Source of the DNA: Rhodobacterales bacterium
GTDB lineage: Bacteria; Pseudomonadota; Alphaproteobacteria; Rhodobacterales; Rhodobacteraceae
Length of the DNA stretch: 11,186 nucleotides
Direction: 5' to 3'
NCBI GenBank assembly: GCA_013298485.1
Contig: JAAFHS010000001.1
Span: forward strand, 9,004 to 20,189
The notes below the pieces were generated by a model. It did not search any database, was not told the origin of the DNA, and saw only the letters and a list, made by a program, of their open reading frames with translations. The translations under genes and the position numbers were made by a program. Of the stretch, positions 5,469 through 11,186 are shown in pieces. The first letter of the stretch is position 1. Every line of letters starts with the position of its first letter.

Positions 5469-6030
5469 AGGTCCTATTTTCGTTGATTTCATTGAATAAA
5501 GTTGAAAATTGACAGCCGTCAATTTTTCCCCCGTTTCGCCTCGGTTGCACGTTATATCCGATATACAGCGGATGCTTCGGCGCGCCCGCATTCGTCAGGC
5601 CCAGATGCCACAACGGCGCGCCCGTACCCCGTAGCAATCCCTCCACCGCCGCCCCCCGCCCCAGATGCGCGCCATGCGCCCCCCAGGCGCAGATCACCTG
5701 ATCCGCCCAACCCACCGATCCCGCAATCGCCGCATCATTGCCCGGCCCCACCGGATCGCCCTGCGCCCGCATCACCTTCGGGTCCGTCGCGCGATAGGCA
5801 AAGATATTCGTCACCCGGAACGCCCCGAACCCCAGGGCCCGCGCCCGCCGCTCGCAACGCTCCACCGTGGGGTCATTCTGAAACTCCGTCGCCGTCGACG
5901 GGTTCAGCATCACGAACAGCGCCCGTGGCCCCGCCCCCCATTCCCGCGTCAGAAGATAGCGATACCTCTCGCAGTCCGAATAGACCGCAACACTCGCCGC
6001 ATCGCCCTTTTGAAAGCGGCGTTCAATCAT
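5467..6030 (-). CDS. DUF1643 family protein with an extended C-terminus
   Basis: The product is 187 residues of a family with no firmly established function that I know of. Conserved blocks are clear: YSDCERYRYLLTREWG (about 17-32), FVMLNPSTATEFQNDPTVERC (about 39-59), VTNIFAYRATDP (about 73-84), GPGND (95-99), AWGAHG (115-120) and the closing APKHPLY (150-156). The ATG at 6028-6030 overlaps the rsmD stop by eight bases (ATGATTGA), so this is the third gene of the operon. The family core is complete by about residue 160. The last 19 residues (169-187) are encoded by a palindromic repeat and the DNA beyond it and have no family counterpart I recognise. The likely cause is loss of the original stop codon. 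Confidence 0.88.
   Translation of the reverse strand: MIERRFQKGDAASVAVYSDCERYRYLLTREWGAGPRALFVMLNPSTATEFQNDPTVERCERRARALGFGAFRVTNIFAYRATDPKVMRAQGDPVGPGNDAAIAGSVGWADQVICAWGAHGAHLGRGAAVEGLLRGTGAPLWHLGLTNAGAPKHPLYIGYNVQPRRNGGKIDGCQFSTLFNEINENRT
5503..5541. repeat. Palindromic interspersed repeat, copy 1 (3' end of the DUF1643 gene)
   Basis: Positions 5503-5526 are identical over 24 bp to 8471-8494. The core is AAAATTGAC (5505-5513), loop AGCC, and GTCAATTTT (5518-5526), a perfect 9-bp stem. Similarity extends to 5541: TTCGCCT recurs at nearly the same offset in copy 2. The repeat lies between the convergent RTX and DUF1643 genes, inside the coding frame of the latter. A-rich and T-rich arms on both sides of a hairpin suit a bidirectional terminator. 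Confidence 0.85.
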
Positions 6031-6580
6031 GGCGCAGGATCGCGACCCGCGTCTCGCCATAGCGCCGCTGGTCCAGTTGCACGAAACCTGTCGGCACCGG
6101 TGGCACCACATTTTCCTCCCACACCACCAGTGCCCCCGGCGCAAGCCAGCCGCCCGCCTGCGCCGAGGCCAGCGCGGCCTCGCCCAGCCCCTTGCCGTAA
6201 GGCGGGTCCAGAAACACCAGATCGAACGCGCCCGCCGCCACTCCCAGCCGCGTTGCGTCACGCCGCAGATAGGTCACCTGATCCCCGGCCCGCATCAAAT
6301 CCACATTCCGCCGGATCAACCCCCGCGCCACGGCCCCGTCATCCACCAGCATCGCAGATGCCGCCCCGCGCGAGATGGCCTCCAGCCCCAAGGCCCCGGT
6401 CCCCGCGAACAGATCAAGGCACCGCGCACCGCTCACCGGATCGCCGTAGCCGCCATTGATTAGCAGGTTGAAAATCGCCTCGCGCACCCGGTCGGATGTA
6501 GGCCGCAGATGTGCGCTTGCATCGCCATCCCCCACATCCGCCAGACGCAAGCCCCGCGCCCGCCCGCCAATGATCCTCAC
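6023..6580 (-). CDS. rsmD: 16S rRNA (guanine(966)-N(2))-methyltransferase
   Basis: RsmD methylates G966 of 16S rRNA near the P site, using S-adenosylmethionine. The protein has 185 residues, normal for the family. It opens with the typical MRIIGGRARGLRL. HLRPTSDRVREAIFNLL lies at about 24-40, the SAM-binding motif I CLDLFAGTGALGLEA at 54-68, and the catalytic DPPY motif of N2/N6 methylases at 125-128 (FLDPPYGKG). Translation starts at a GTG (6578-6580) that overlaps the stop codon of the upstream oxidoreductase by four bases (GTGA). Its own stop overlaps the DUF1643 start. The three genes are therefore surely co-transcribed and translationally coupled. Confidence 0.97.
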   Translation of the reverse strand: MRIIGGRARGLRLADVGDGDASAHLRPTSDRVREAIFNLLINGGYGDPVSGARCLDLFAGTGALGLEAISRGAASAMLVDDGAVARGLIRRNVDLMRAGDQVTYLRRDATRLGVAAGAFDLVFLDPPYGKGLGEAALASAQAGGWLAPGALVVWEENVVPPVPTGFVQLDQRRYGETRVAILRHD

Positions 6581-7782
6581 TTCAACAGCGCCTTCAGCAC
6601 CGTGTCCGGGTCCGCCACCGCCGCCTTTTCGGGTGAACGCCCCATCTCGATCAGCCGTTTACCCACCATATAGGCGCGCGGATCGTTCATCGCGTCCACC
6701 GACAGCAGCTCATCCCCCCGGTAGTACCAGAACGACACTGCATCCCCTTCGCCCTTGCGCGTGACGATGCTGTCATACCCGGTATTCAGCCCGGCAATCT
6801 GCAGTTTGCAGTCATACTGATCCGACCAGAACCATGGCATGGGCACGTAATCGCGGTCCGCACCCATGATGTTTTCCGCCACCAGTTCCGCCTGATCGAT
6901 CGCGTTCTGCACCGACTCCAGCCGGATCTGCCCCAGCGCATGCGGAAAGCTCGCACAGTCCCCCGCCGCCCAGATATGCGCATCCGATGTGCGCCCTTGG
7001 GCATCCGTGCGGATGCCGTTTTCGATGACCACCCCCGCCGCCGCGGCCAGTGCTGTCGCAGGCACGATCCCCACGCCCGCAATCACGAAATCGCAGGGCA
7101 GTTCGCGCCCGTCCGTCAGCACCGCCCCTGACACATGCCCGTTGCCCACCAACCGCTGCAAGCCCACGCCTTCGATGATGTCGACCCCATGTCCCGCATG
7201 CAGCGCGCGCATGTAATCCGACGTTTCCGGTGATGCGACCCGCTGCAGAATGCGCGGCGCCATTTCCACGACGCTGACCTGCAACCCCAGCTTGGCCGCC
7301 ACTGCCGCCGCTTCCAGCCCGATATAGCCGCCCCCGATCACCACGACGCGCCGCCCGGGCGTGAATTCGCCCCGCATCGCATCCACATCTGCCAGCGTCC
7401 GCACCGTGTAGATGCCACCCAGATCACCGCCAATCGCCGCAGGAAGCGTGCGCGGGATCGACCCCGTGGTCAGCGCCAGATGATCGTAGCACACCACATC
7501 GCCGCCCACGGTCACCGTCCGTGCCGCGCGGTCAATCGCCGTGACAGGCTGGCCCAGCCGCAGCGTGATCTTGTGATCCGCATAGAAATCGGGCGCGCGC
7601 AACCACAGCCGCTCCGCTCCCATCTCGCCCATCAGATACCCCTTTGACAGTGGCGGGCGCTGGTACGGCGGGCTTGGTTCCTCCCCGATCAGGGTGATCG
7701 CACCCTGATGCCCCAGGCTGCGCAGCTTCGCCACCAGTGCCGCCCCGGCCTGCCCTGCACCAATCACCACGACGTTCGACAT
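6577..7782 (-). CDS. FAD-dependent NAD(P)H oxidoreductase, ferredoxin/rubredoxin reductase type
   Basis: The 401 residues match single-component reductases that pass electrons from NAD(P)H through FAD to a ferredoxin or rubredoxin. The N-terminal FAD-binding site is VVVIGAGQAG (4-13). PPYQRPPLSKGYL (38-50) is typical of this subfamily. The NAD(P)-binding site is VVVIGGGYIGLEAAA (146-160), and the second FAD contact is WAAGDCASF (271-279). The end, from about 315 (PWFWSDQYDCKLQIAG), matches the Reductase_C domain. There is no redox CxxC pair, so it is not a thioredoxin or dihydrolipoamide reductase. I placed the start at 7780-7782, preceded by AGAGGAAA; a longer frame to 7911 overlaps the divergent gene and is unlikely. 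No ferredoxin, P450 or ring-hydroxylating oxygenase lies nearby, so its partner is unknown. Confidence 0.92.
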   Translation of the reverse strand: MSNVVVIGAGQAGAALVAKLRSLGHQGAITLIGEEPSPPYQRPPLSKGYLMGEMGAERLWLRAPDFYADHKITLRLGQPVTAIDRAARTVTVGGDVVCYDHLALTTGSIPRTLPAAIGGDLGGIYTVRTLADVDAMRGEFTPGRRVVVIGGGYIGLEAAAVAAKLGLQVSVVEMAPRILQRVASPETSDYMRALHAGHGVDIIEGVGLQRLVGNGHVSGAVLTDGRELPCDFVIAGVGIVPATALAAAAGVVIENGIRTDAQGRTSDAHIWAAGDCASFPHALGQIRLESVQNAIDQAELVAENIMGADRDYVPMPWFWSDQYDCKLQIAGLNTGYDSIVTRKGEGDAVSFWYYRGDELLSVDAMNDPRAYMVGKRLIEMGRSPEKAAVADPDTVLKALLK

Positions 7783-7861
7783 GCTGCTTTCCTCTGGCCC
7801 CCTGCCGGGCGGCACCCTATATCGCTGACGTGAGGGACGCAAACCAGGTGAAGGATCAAAC
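7783..7861. promoter_or_regulatory. Divergent promoter region of oxidoreductase operon and peroxiredoxin
   Basis: These 79 bases must hold both promoters. TATATC at 7818-7823 (plus strand) is a fair -10 box for the peroxiredoxin gene. The overlapping TATAGG on the minus strand, with TTGCGT (7838-7843) 15-16 bases upstream of it, is a candidate for the operon. AAGGA just before 7862 is a good ribosome binding site. The shared core suggests the two transcription units may compete or respond together, but no operator is recognisable. Confidence 0.35.
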
Positions 7862-8350
7862 ATGGCAATTTCTGTTGGCGACACACTCCCCGAAGCAACG
7901 CTGCTGACCATGGGCGCGAATGGCCCCGAAGGCGTGTCATTGCACGCAAAGCTGAAGGGCCGCAGCGTTGTGATTTTCGGCCTGCCGGGGGCCTATACCG
8001 GTACCTGCACCACGGCCCATGTTCCGTCCTTTATCCGCACAAAGGATGCATTTGCCGCCAAAGGTGTTGATGAAATCATCTGCGTGTCGGTGAATGACCC
8101 CTTCGTCATGGGTGCATGGGGGGCCTCCACCGGGGCCTCTGCTGCGGGGATCGCGATGATGGGTGATGCCGATGCCGCGCTGACCAAGGCCATGGGCGTC
8201 GATTTTACCGCGCCCCCCGTTGGCCTGTTCAGCCGGTCCAAGCGCTATGCCCTGCATGCCGTTGATGGCGTGGTCAAAGTCCTGCACATGGAAGAAAATC
8301 CCGGCGTCTGCGAGACGTCCGGTGGCGAGGCGCTGCTGGCCGCGATCTGA
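7862..8350 (+). CDS. Peroxiredoxin of the Prx5 type (atypical 2-Cys)
   Basis: This enzyme reduces hydrogen peroxide and organic hydroperoxides with thiol reductants, usually glutathione/glutaredoxin or thioredoxin. The protein has 162 residues, the normal length. The active-site motif PxxxTxxC is present as PGAYTGTC, with the peroxidatic Cys49. Cys151, in NPGVCETSG, is at the position of the resolving cysteine, and Cys75 is the third. This pattern closely parallels human Prx5 (Cys47, 72 and 151). The start is well supported by AAGGA and matches the family N-terminus (ISVGDTLPEATL). It is divergent from an FAD reductase, but no direct link between them is shown. Confidence 0.95.
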   Translation: MAISVGDTLPEATLLTMGANGPEGVSLHAKLKGRSVVIFGLPGAYTGTCTTAHVPSFIRTKDAFAAKGVDEIICVSVNDPFVMGAWGASTGASAAGIAMMGDADAALTKAMGVDFTAPPVGLFSRSKRYALHAVDGVVKVLHMEENPGVCETSGGEALLAAI

Positions 8351-8470
8351 TATCTGCACGCAGCTGCGGCGGCATTGGAAGGGGTCCGGTGCCGCCGTCC
8401 AAAAAGGTTACGAAAAGGTTAAAATAGGGCATAAAATAAAACTTAAGTCTTTGATTTATATCATATAATC
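8351..8470. other. Hairpin and AT-rich stretch downstream of the peroxiredoxin gene
   Basis: No gene is visible. A 12-bp stem with two G-T pairs joins 8368-8379 and 8385-8396 around a five-base loop, starting 17 bases after the peroxiredoxin stop. It lacks a following T-run on the plus strand (GTCCAAAAAGG follows), so it may protect the mRNA 3' end rather than terminate. From 8400 to 8470 the sequence becomes very AT-rich, including AAAAGGTTA twice (tandem, 8403-8420 region), before the palindromic repeat. Confidence 0.5.
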
Positions 8471-8506
8471 TGAAAATTGACAGCCGTCAATTTTATCCCT
8501 TCGCCT
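8471..8506. repeat. Palindromic interspersed repeat, copy 2 (3' end of the pterin dehydratase gene)
   Basis: Positions 8471-8494 are identical to 5503-5526. The stem arms are 8473-8481 and 8486-8494 with loop AGCC. The TAA stop codon of the minus-strand dehydratase gene (8493-8495) overlaps the end of the palindrome. Like copy 1 it separates a convergent pair, here peroxiredoxin and dehydratase. Weaker similarity (TCCC, TTCGCCT) continues to 8506 inside the coding end. Confidence 0.85.
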
Positions 8507-8855
8507 TGATCTGGCACAGGCTTTGCACCGGCAATGTCAGGTCGCGCTGCCAGGCCGCTGATCCGGCCAGCTTGTCCAGCCGGTGCGCCATCCGGACATC
8601 CAGATCGGATAAGCCATGGCAATCATGCGTGGTCAGCGTCACATCGACCGTGTTGTAGACATTGCGCCATTCCGGATGGTGATTCATCACCTCGGCCGCA
8701 AGTGCCACCCGTGTCATGAATCCCCAGGCTTCCGAGAAATTCTTGAACGTCCAGACCTTGCGCAGGGCATCCCGACCATCGACCGCGCCCCATCCGGTCG
8801 CCCCCAGCGGCGGCAACAGGCGGTTGCGGTCATCTGCCGTCAAAAGCTCAGCCAT
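8493..8855 (-). CDS. 4a-hydroxytetrahydrobiopterin dehydratase (pterin-4a-carbinolamine dehydratase)
   Basis: The enzyme dehydrates 4a-hydroxytetrahydropterin so that the cofactor of aromatic amino acid hydroxylases can be recycled; in animals the protein also acts as a coactivator. The 120-residue product carries the family signature: EVMNHHPEW (ExxxHHP, about 55-63), followed by VDVTLTTHDCHGLSDLDVRMAHRLD (about 70-94). The THxxxGL part completes the active site. The start MAELLTADDRNRLL is typical, with GGGGA upstream. About 20 residues after the family core (AWQRDLTLPVQSLCQIKAKG) are extra compared with short bacterial members, and the stop codon lies in a palindromic repeat. No phenylalanine hydroxylase gene is nearby, so the hydroxylase partner, if any, is elsewhere. 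Confidence 0.93.
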   Translation of the reverse strand: MAELLTADDRNRLLPPLGATGWGAVDGRDALRKVWTFKNFSEAWGFMTRVALAAEVMNHHPEWRNVYNTVDVTLTTHDCHGLSDLDVRMAHRLDKLAGSAAWQRDLTLPVQSLCQIKAKG

Positions 8856-8870
8856 CGTTCATATCCCCGT

Positions 8871-8902
8871 CTCCGCCCCGGCTTTTGTTCTATGGGGCGG
8901 AG
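8871..8902 (-). terminator. GC-rich hairpin between the large RTX gene and the pterin dehydratase gene
   Basis: CTCCGCCCC (8871-8879) pairs perfectly with GGGGCGGAG (8894-8902) around a 14-base loop. It is the only stem downstream of the large RTX stop codon (minus strand), 26 bases away. No T-run follows, so termination would have to be imperfect or Rho-dependent. It also abuts the dehydratase ribosome binding site (GGGGA) and could influence translation of that gene. Confidence 0.45.
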
Positions 8903-8928
8903 GGGTGAGTCAAGCGCAACTCGCGCAA

Positions 8929-10731
8929 TTATCCAAACAGGAAGTCCGCCCCATCCAACGTGGCCAGTTTGACATTCAACAGTGTCAGAACATCGCCCGC
9001 GCCTGCATCGATCACAACGTTCCTGCCATCCTGCCGCAAGAAATCTGCGACCAGATCGGCGAAGGATGTTACACCCGCCAGCCCTGTCAGGTCGATCACA
9101 TCGATGTTCGCCTTGAAGTCTGCCACGATATCGGCCCCAAACCCTGTGGCAAAGACAAAGCGATCTGCATCCGCGCCGCCCACCAGCGTATCGGCCCCCG
9201 TTCCGCCTGACAGCACATCCGCACCACGCCCGCCCTCAAGGCGATCCGCGCCGTCCGCGCCATTTAACGTATCGGCCCCGATATTGCCGACGATGCGATT
9301 GTCGGTGACGGTTCCCGTGATGGAAAGTCCGGTCTGCCCGATCACGCGGATCGTCTCGATCTCGCCTGCGTCGGTACTAAATTCGTTGCCGTCCAGATCA
9401 AGATTGACGCTTGTGCGAACGGTATCATTGCCGCCACCGACCTGTTCGAGCAAAAACACGTTCGCATCCCGGATCACATACAGATCATCGCCGTCATCAC
9501 CGATGAAATTACCACCGCCCGTGCCGCTGGCCAGCGTGTCATTCCCTGCCCCACCGTAAAGGGACGCAAGCCCGCCAATTCCACCAAATCCGCCCGGTGC
9601 GCTGCCAGCCGTCAGGTAGTCATTGCCGTCATCGCCAAAAACGACGGATGAGCCCGTCCCTGCGATGATCCGGTCATTTCCGGCACCGCCAGACAGAAAA
9701 GCATCACCGATCCCGCCAATCAGACGGTCATCACCATCTCCGCCATAAAGTTCGTCACGGCCAAAAAAGTATGTTTCCGCGTCATCGCCCCCGAAAAGCG
9801 TATCGTTCCCGGCGCCGCCAGACAGCGTATCCAGCCCGCCGCGCCCTGACAGCCGGTCGTTGCCGCCATTCCCTTCCAGAATCTCGCTAAATGCCGCACT
9901 GCCGATCTGATGATCCGCCACATCCGTTCCGATGATCCTGATATTGCCGCCGGATGCAGCAGAACCACTTTGGTTTATGAATGGGAACGTCTCCACGGTT
10001 TTGCCTGCGACCTGGTGGATCACCAATTCGGTACCAAACGACAAAAAGATTTCGCTATCTCGCGCAATTTGCTTCTTACCGATCTGGTCCGCAGAAATGT
10101 GGGTCGTTCCTTCGTTAGTGATGAGACGCTCAATACTCAGTAGTGTGGCCCCGCGAAGGTCCTGATTGCTGTTGCCATCGGGCGTAATACGACCTGTGGA
10201 TAACGTGTCCAGCCCCGCACCACCATCGATCACAAGACCGGAGGCCGAACCGACAGACTGATAGGCTGGGCCAAAGAAGCCGAAAAAGTCATCGCCGGCC
10301 AACCCACGGGCAATATCTGCACCACCGGTCAAGATGATCTGGTCATCCAGATTGCCGCCAAAAATTGTGCTTGCGGTATTCGACAAGGCCGGGTCAACTG
10401 TATCCAGAAAGCCGTGGCCTATCGCCAGATAGTTCTGTTGCGAAATGCCAGTCGTGATATCAGCAAAATTCCATGGGCTTTGGGTAAGTCCGATGGTGGC
10501 CAATGGCGTGCCATCGGCTTTTAGAACTGAAAGTTCGGTCACAATTCCGCCTGTCGGAACCCCGTTGCCGAACGAAAGCCCGGTGCCAGTATAGACGAGA
10601 ACTGTTCCGTTTTGCAGCGTGACCCGCGCCACGGTTGCTCCGCCAGTGATCGTGGCTATCGCGGTCGACGCCGGTGCAAAGAACGTGCGTGTATCAAACG
10701 CACCGAAGATGTAAGCCAGTTCCGGGTCCAT
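8929..10731 (-). CDS. RTX (hemolysin-type calcium-binding repeat) protein with type I secretion-like C-terminus
   Basis: The 600-residue protein lacks cysteine and has no N-terminal signal peptide, as usual for type I secretion substrates. Residues 1-120 form an unrecognised N-terminal part rich in Thr, Gly and Val. Degenerate RTX repeats begin near 123-150 and 165-176. Clear nonapeptides run through 286-375 (for example GGAGNDTLFGG) and 391-415. A YVIRDANVFLLEQVGGGNDTVRT module (418-440) matches the RTX-associated segment. A second block spans 482-525, and the peptidase M10/serralysin-like C-terminal part ends in DGADFLFG (593-600), resembling a type I secretion signal. I see no protease, lipase or other catalytic motif. 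The ATG at 10729-10731 has GGGAG upstream. No secretion ABC transporter or membrane fusion gene is in the window. The function could be adhesion, S-layer or matrix; this is undetermined. Confidence 0.88.
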   Translation of the reverse strand: MDPELAYIFGAFDTRTFFAPASTAIATITGGATVARVTLQNGTVLVYTGTGLSFGNGVPTGGIVTELSVLKADGTPLATIGLTQSPWNFADITTGISQQNYLAIGHGFLDTVDPALSNTASTIFGGNLDDQIILTGGADIARGLAGDDFFGFFGPAYQSVGSASGLVIDGGAGLDTLSTGRITPDGNSNQDLRGATLLSIERLITNEGTTHISADQIGKKQIARDSEIFLSFGTELVIHQVAGKTVETFPFINQSGSAASGGNIRIIGTDVADHQIGSAAFSEILEGNGGNDRLSGRGGLDTLSGGAGNDTLFGGDDAETYFFGRDELYGGDGDDRLIGGIGDAFLSGGAGNDRIIAGTGSSVVFGDDGNDYLTAGSAPGGFGGIGGLASLYGGAGNDTLASGTGGGNFIGDDGDDLYVIRDANVFLLEQVGGGNDTVRTSVNLDLDGNEFSTDAGEIETIRVIGQTGLSITGTVTDNRIVGNIGADTLNGADGADRLEGGRGADVLSGGTGADTLVGGADADRFVFATGFGADIVADFKANIDVIDLTGLAGVTSFADLVADFLRQDGRNVVIDAGAGDVLTLLNVKLATLDGADFLFG

Positions 10732-10866
10732 CGGTCGCTCCCAATAACCATCCGACGCCCTAAAAAGCTGCGCACAGAATCGGTAATGAAGCCCCCAACA
10801 ACTTTGGTATAGACACTGAAAAATTCCGTCAATCTGAATGAATCGCCGATCACGCGTCCGGCTGCA
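10732..10866 (-). promoter_or_regulatory. Intergenic region with a candidate promoter of the large RTX gene
   Basis: Reading on the minus strand, TTGACG (10827-10832) and TATACC (10806-10811) are 15 bp apart, a suboptimal spacing for a sigma70-type promoter. The start codon lies about 75 bases further on, after GGGAGCGACCG. No terminator of the upstream gene is evident, so read-through from it is possible. No other coding signal is visible. Confidence 0.3.
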
Positions 10867-11186
10867 CTATTCTTCAGATGTAACCCTGCGGAACGGCCCA
10901 TAGGCCGTCAAAACCTCAATTTCCTCGTCCACTGCACGGCGTTCCTGGTCCAGATACTGCGCCACAGCACGGCGGAACCCCGAATCGGCAATCCAGTGCA
11001 GCGAATGCACGGGGGTCGGCAGATAGCCCCGTGCCAGCTTGTGTTCGCCCTGCGCGCCTGCCTCCACCCGCCGCAATCCATGGATGATGGCCCAGTCGAT
11101 GGCGCGGTAATAGCACAGCTCGAAATGCAGGCAGGGATGATCCTCGGTGCAGCCCCAATAGCGCCCGAAAAGCGTGTCGCGCCCGA
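10867..11186 (-). CDS. FemAB-like/GNAT-fold protein (PF04339-type), 5' end cut by window edge
   Basis: This is a partial C-terminal piece of 106 complete codons. The visible sequence includes GRDTLFGRYWG, FELCYYRAIDWAI and VEAGAQGEHKLARGY. It then continues as LPTPVHSLHWI and a charged C-terminal helix ending at a TAG stop (10867-10869). The blocks match the end of a family annotated as peptidoglycan biosynthesis/recognition or GNAT family N-acetyltransferase (formerly DUF482). The EAGAQGEHKLARGY segment is its most conserved part. The reaction and substrate are not experimentally clear to me. It is in the same orientation as the large RTX gene, 135 bases upstream of it; a functional link is not evident. 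Confidence 0.85.
   Translation of the reverse strand, partial: GRDTLFGRYWGCTEDHPCLHFELCYYRAIDWAIIHGLRRVEAGAQGEHKLARGYLPTPVHSLHWIADSGFRRAVAQYLDQERRAVDEEIEVLTAYGPFRRVTSEE

Noticed and set aside
5665..6459. Pro/Arg-rich open frames on the plus strand across DUF1643 and rsmD
   Set aside because: Composition is extreme and the minus strand encodes two conserved, overlapping genes.
7783..7911. N-terminal extension of the oxidoreductase by 43 residues
   Set aside because: The extra residues overlap the divergent peroxiredoxin start and promoter, while the ATG at 7782 has a good ribosome binding site and begins with the expected nucleotide-binding strand.
9180..9870. Regular short repeats that could suggest a CRISPR array or minisatellite
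   Set aside because: The periodicity is about 27 bp with variable sequence and corresponds to RTX nonapeptide codons; there are no identical repeats with unique spacers.
10656..10901. Small open frame of 81 codons spanning the start of the large RTX gene on the minus strand
   Set aside because: It overlaps both flanking genes in another frame, has no clear ribosome binding site or recognisable domain.

Overview
The window looks like chromosomal DNA of a GC-rich alphaproteobacterium, most likely a Rhodobacterales (Roseobacter-group) member. I base this on the protein sequences (PNPase, S15, RsmD, a DUF1643 protein), on the rpsO/pnp proximity and on the two RTX proteins. No database search was possible. 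There are 12 genes: 10 complete, plus one cut by each window edge. I see no rRNA, tRNA, CRISPR array, transposase or phage gene.

Layout, left to right. Positions 1-913 (minus) hold a class II Fic AMP-transferase, its C-terminus cut by the edge. An AT-rich 5' region with repeated ACACAAA heptamers follows it. Positions 1104-3233 (minus) are pnp, with a strong terminator and a hairpin-rich leader. Positions 3430-3989 (plus) are a ParD/ParE-type toxin-antitoxin pair, inserted against the grain between pnp and rpsO (4081-4350, minus), two genes that are usually neighbours. Positions 4643-5422 (plus) encode a small, very acidic RTX protein with an N-terminal membrane segment. Positions 7782-5467 (minus) are a tightly overlapping operon: an FAD/NAD(P)H ferredoxin-reductase-like enzyme, rsmD and a DUF1643 gene. 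Positions 7862-8350 (plus) encode a Prx5-type peroxiredoxin, divergent from that operon. Positions 8493-8855 (minus) encode a pterin-4a-carbinolamine dehydratase. Positions 8929-10731 (minus) encode a 600-residue RTX protein with a type I secretion-like C-terminus. Positions 10867-11186 (minus) hold the C-terminal end of a FemAB/GNAT-like protein.

Most genes are housekeeping: RNA decay, ribosome, rRNA methylation, redox and pterin recycling. The accessory layer is the Fic gene, the toxin-antitoxin pair and the two RTX genes. The most unusual signal is a 24-bp identical palindromic repeat (5503-5526 and 8471-8494). Each copy sits between a convergent gene pair at the 3' end of the minus-strand gene. 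In one copy it overlaps the stop codon. In the other, one missing base relative to the first copy appears to have removed an equivalent stop and lengthened the DUF1643 protein by 19 residues.
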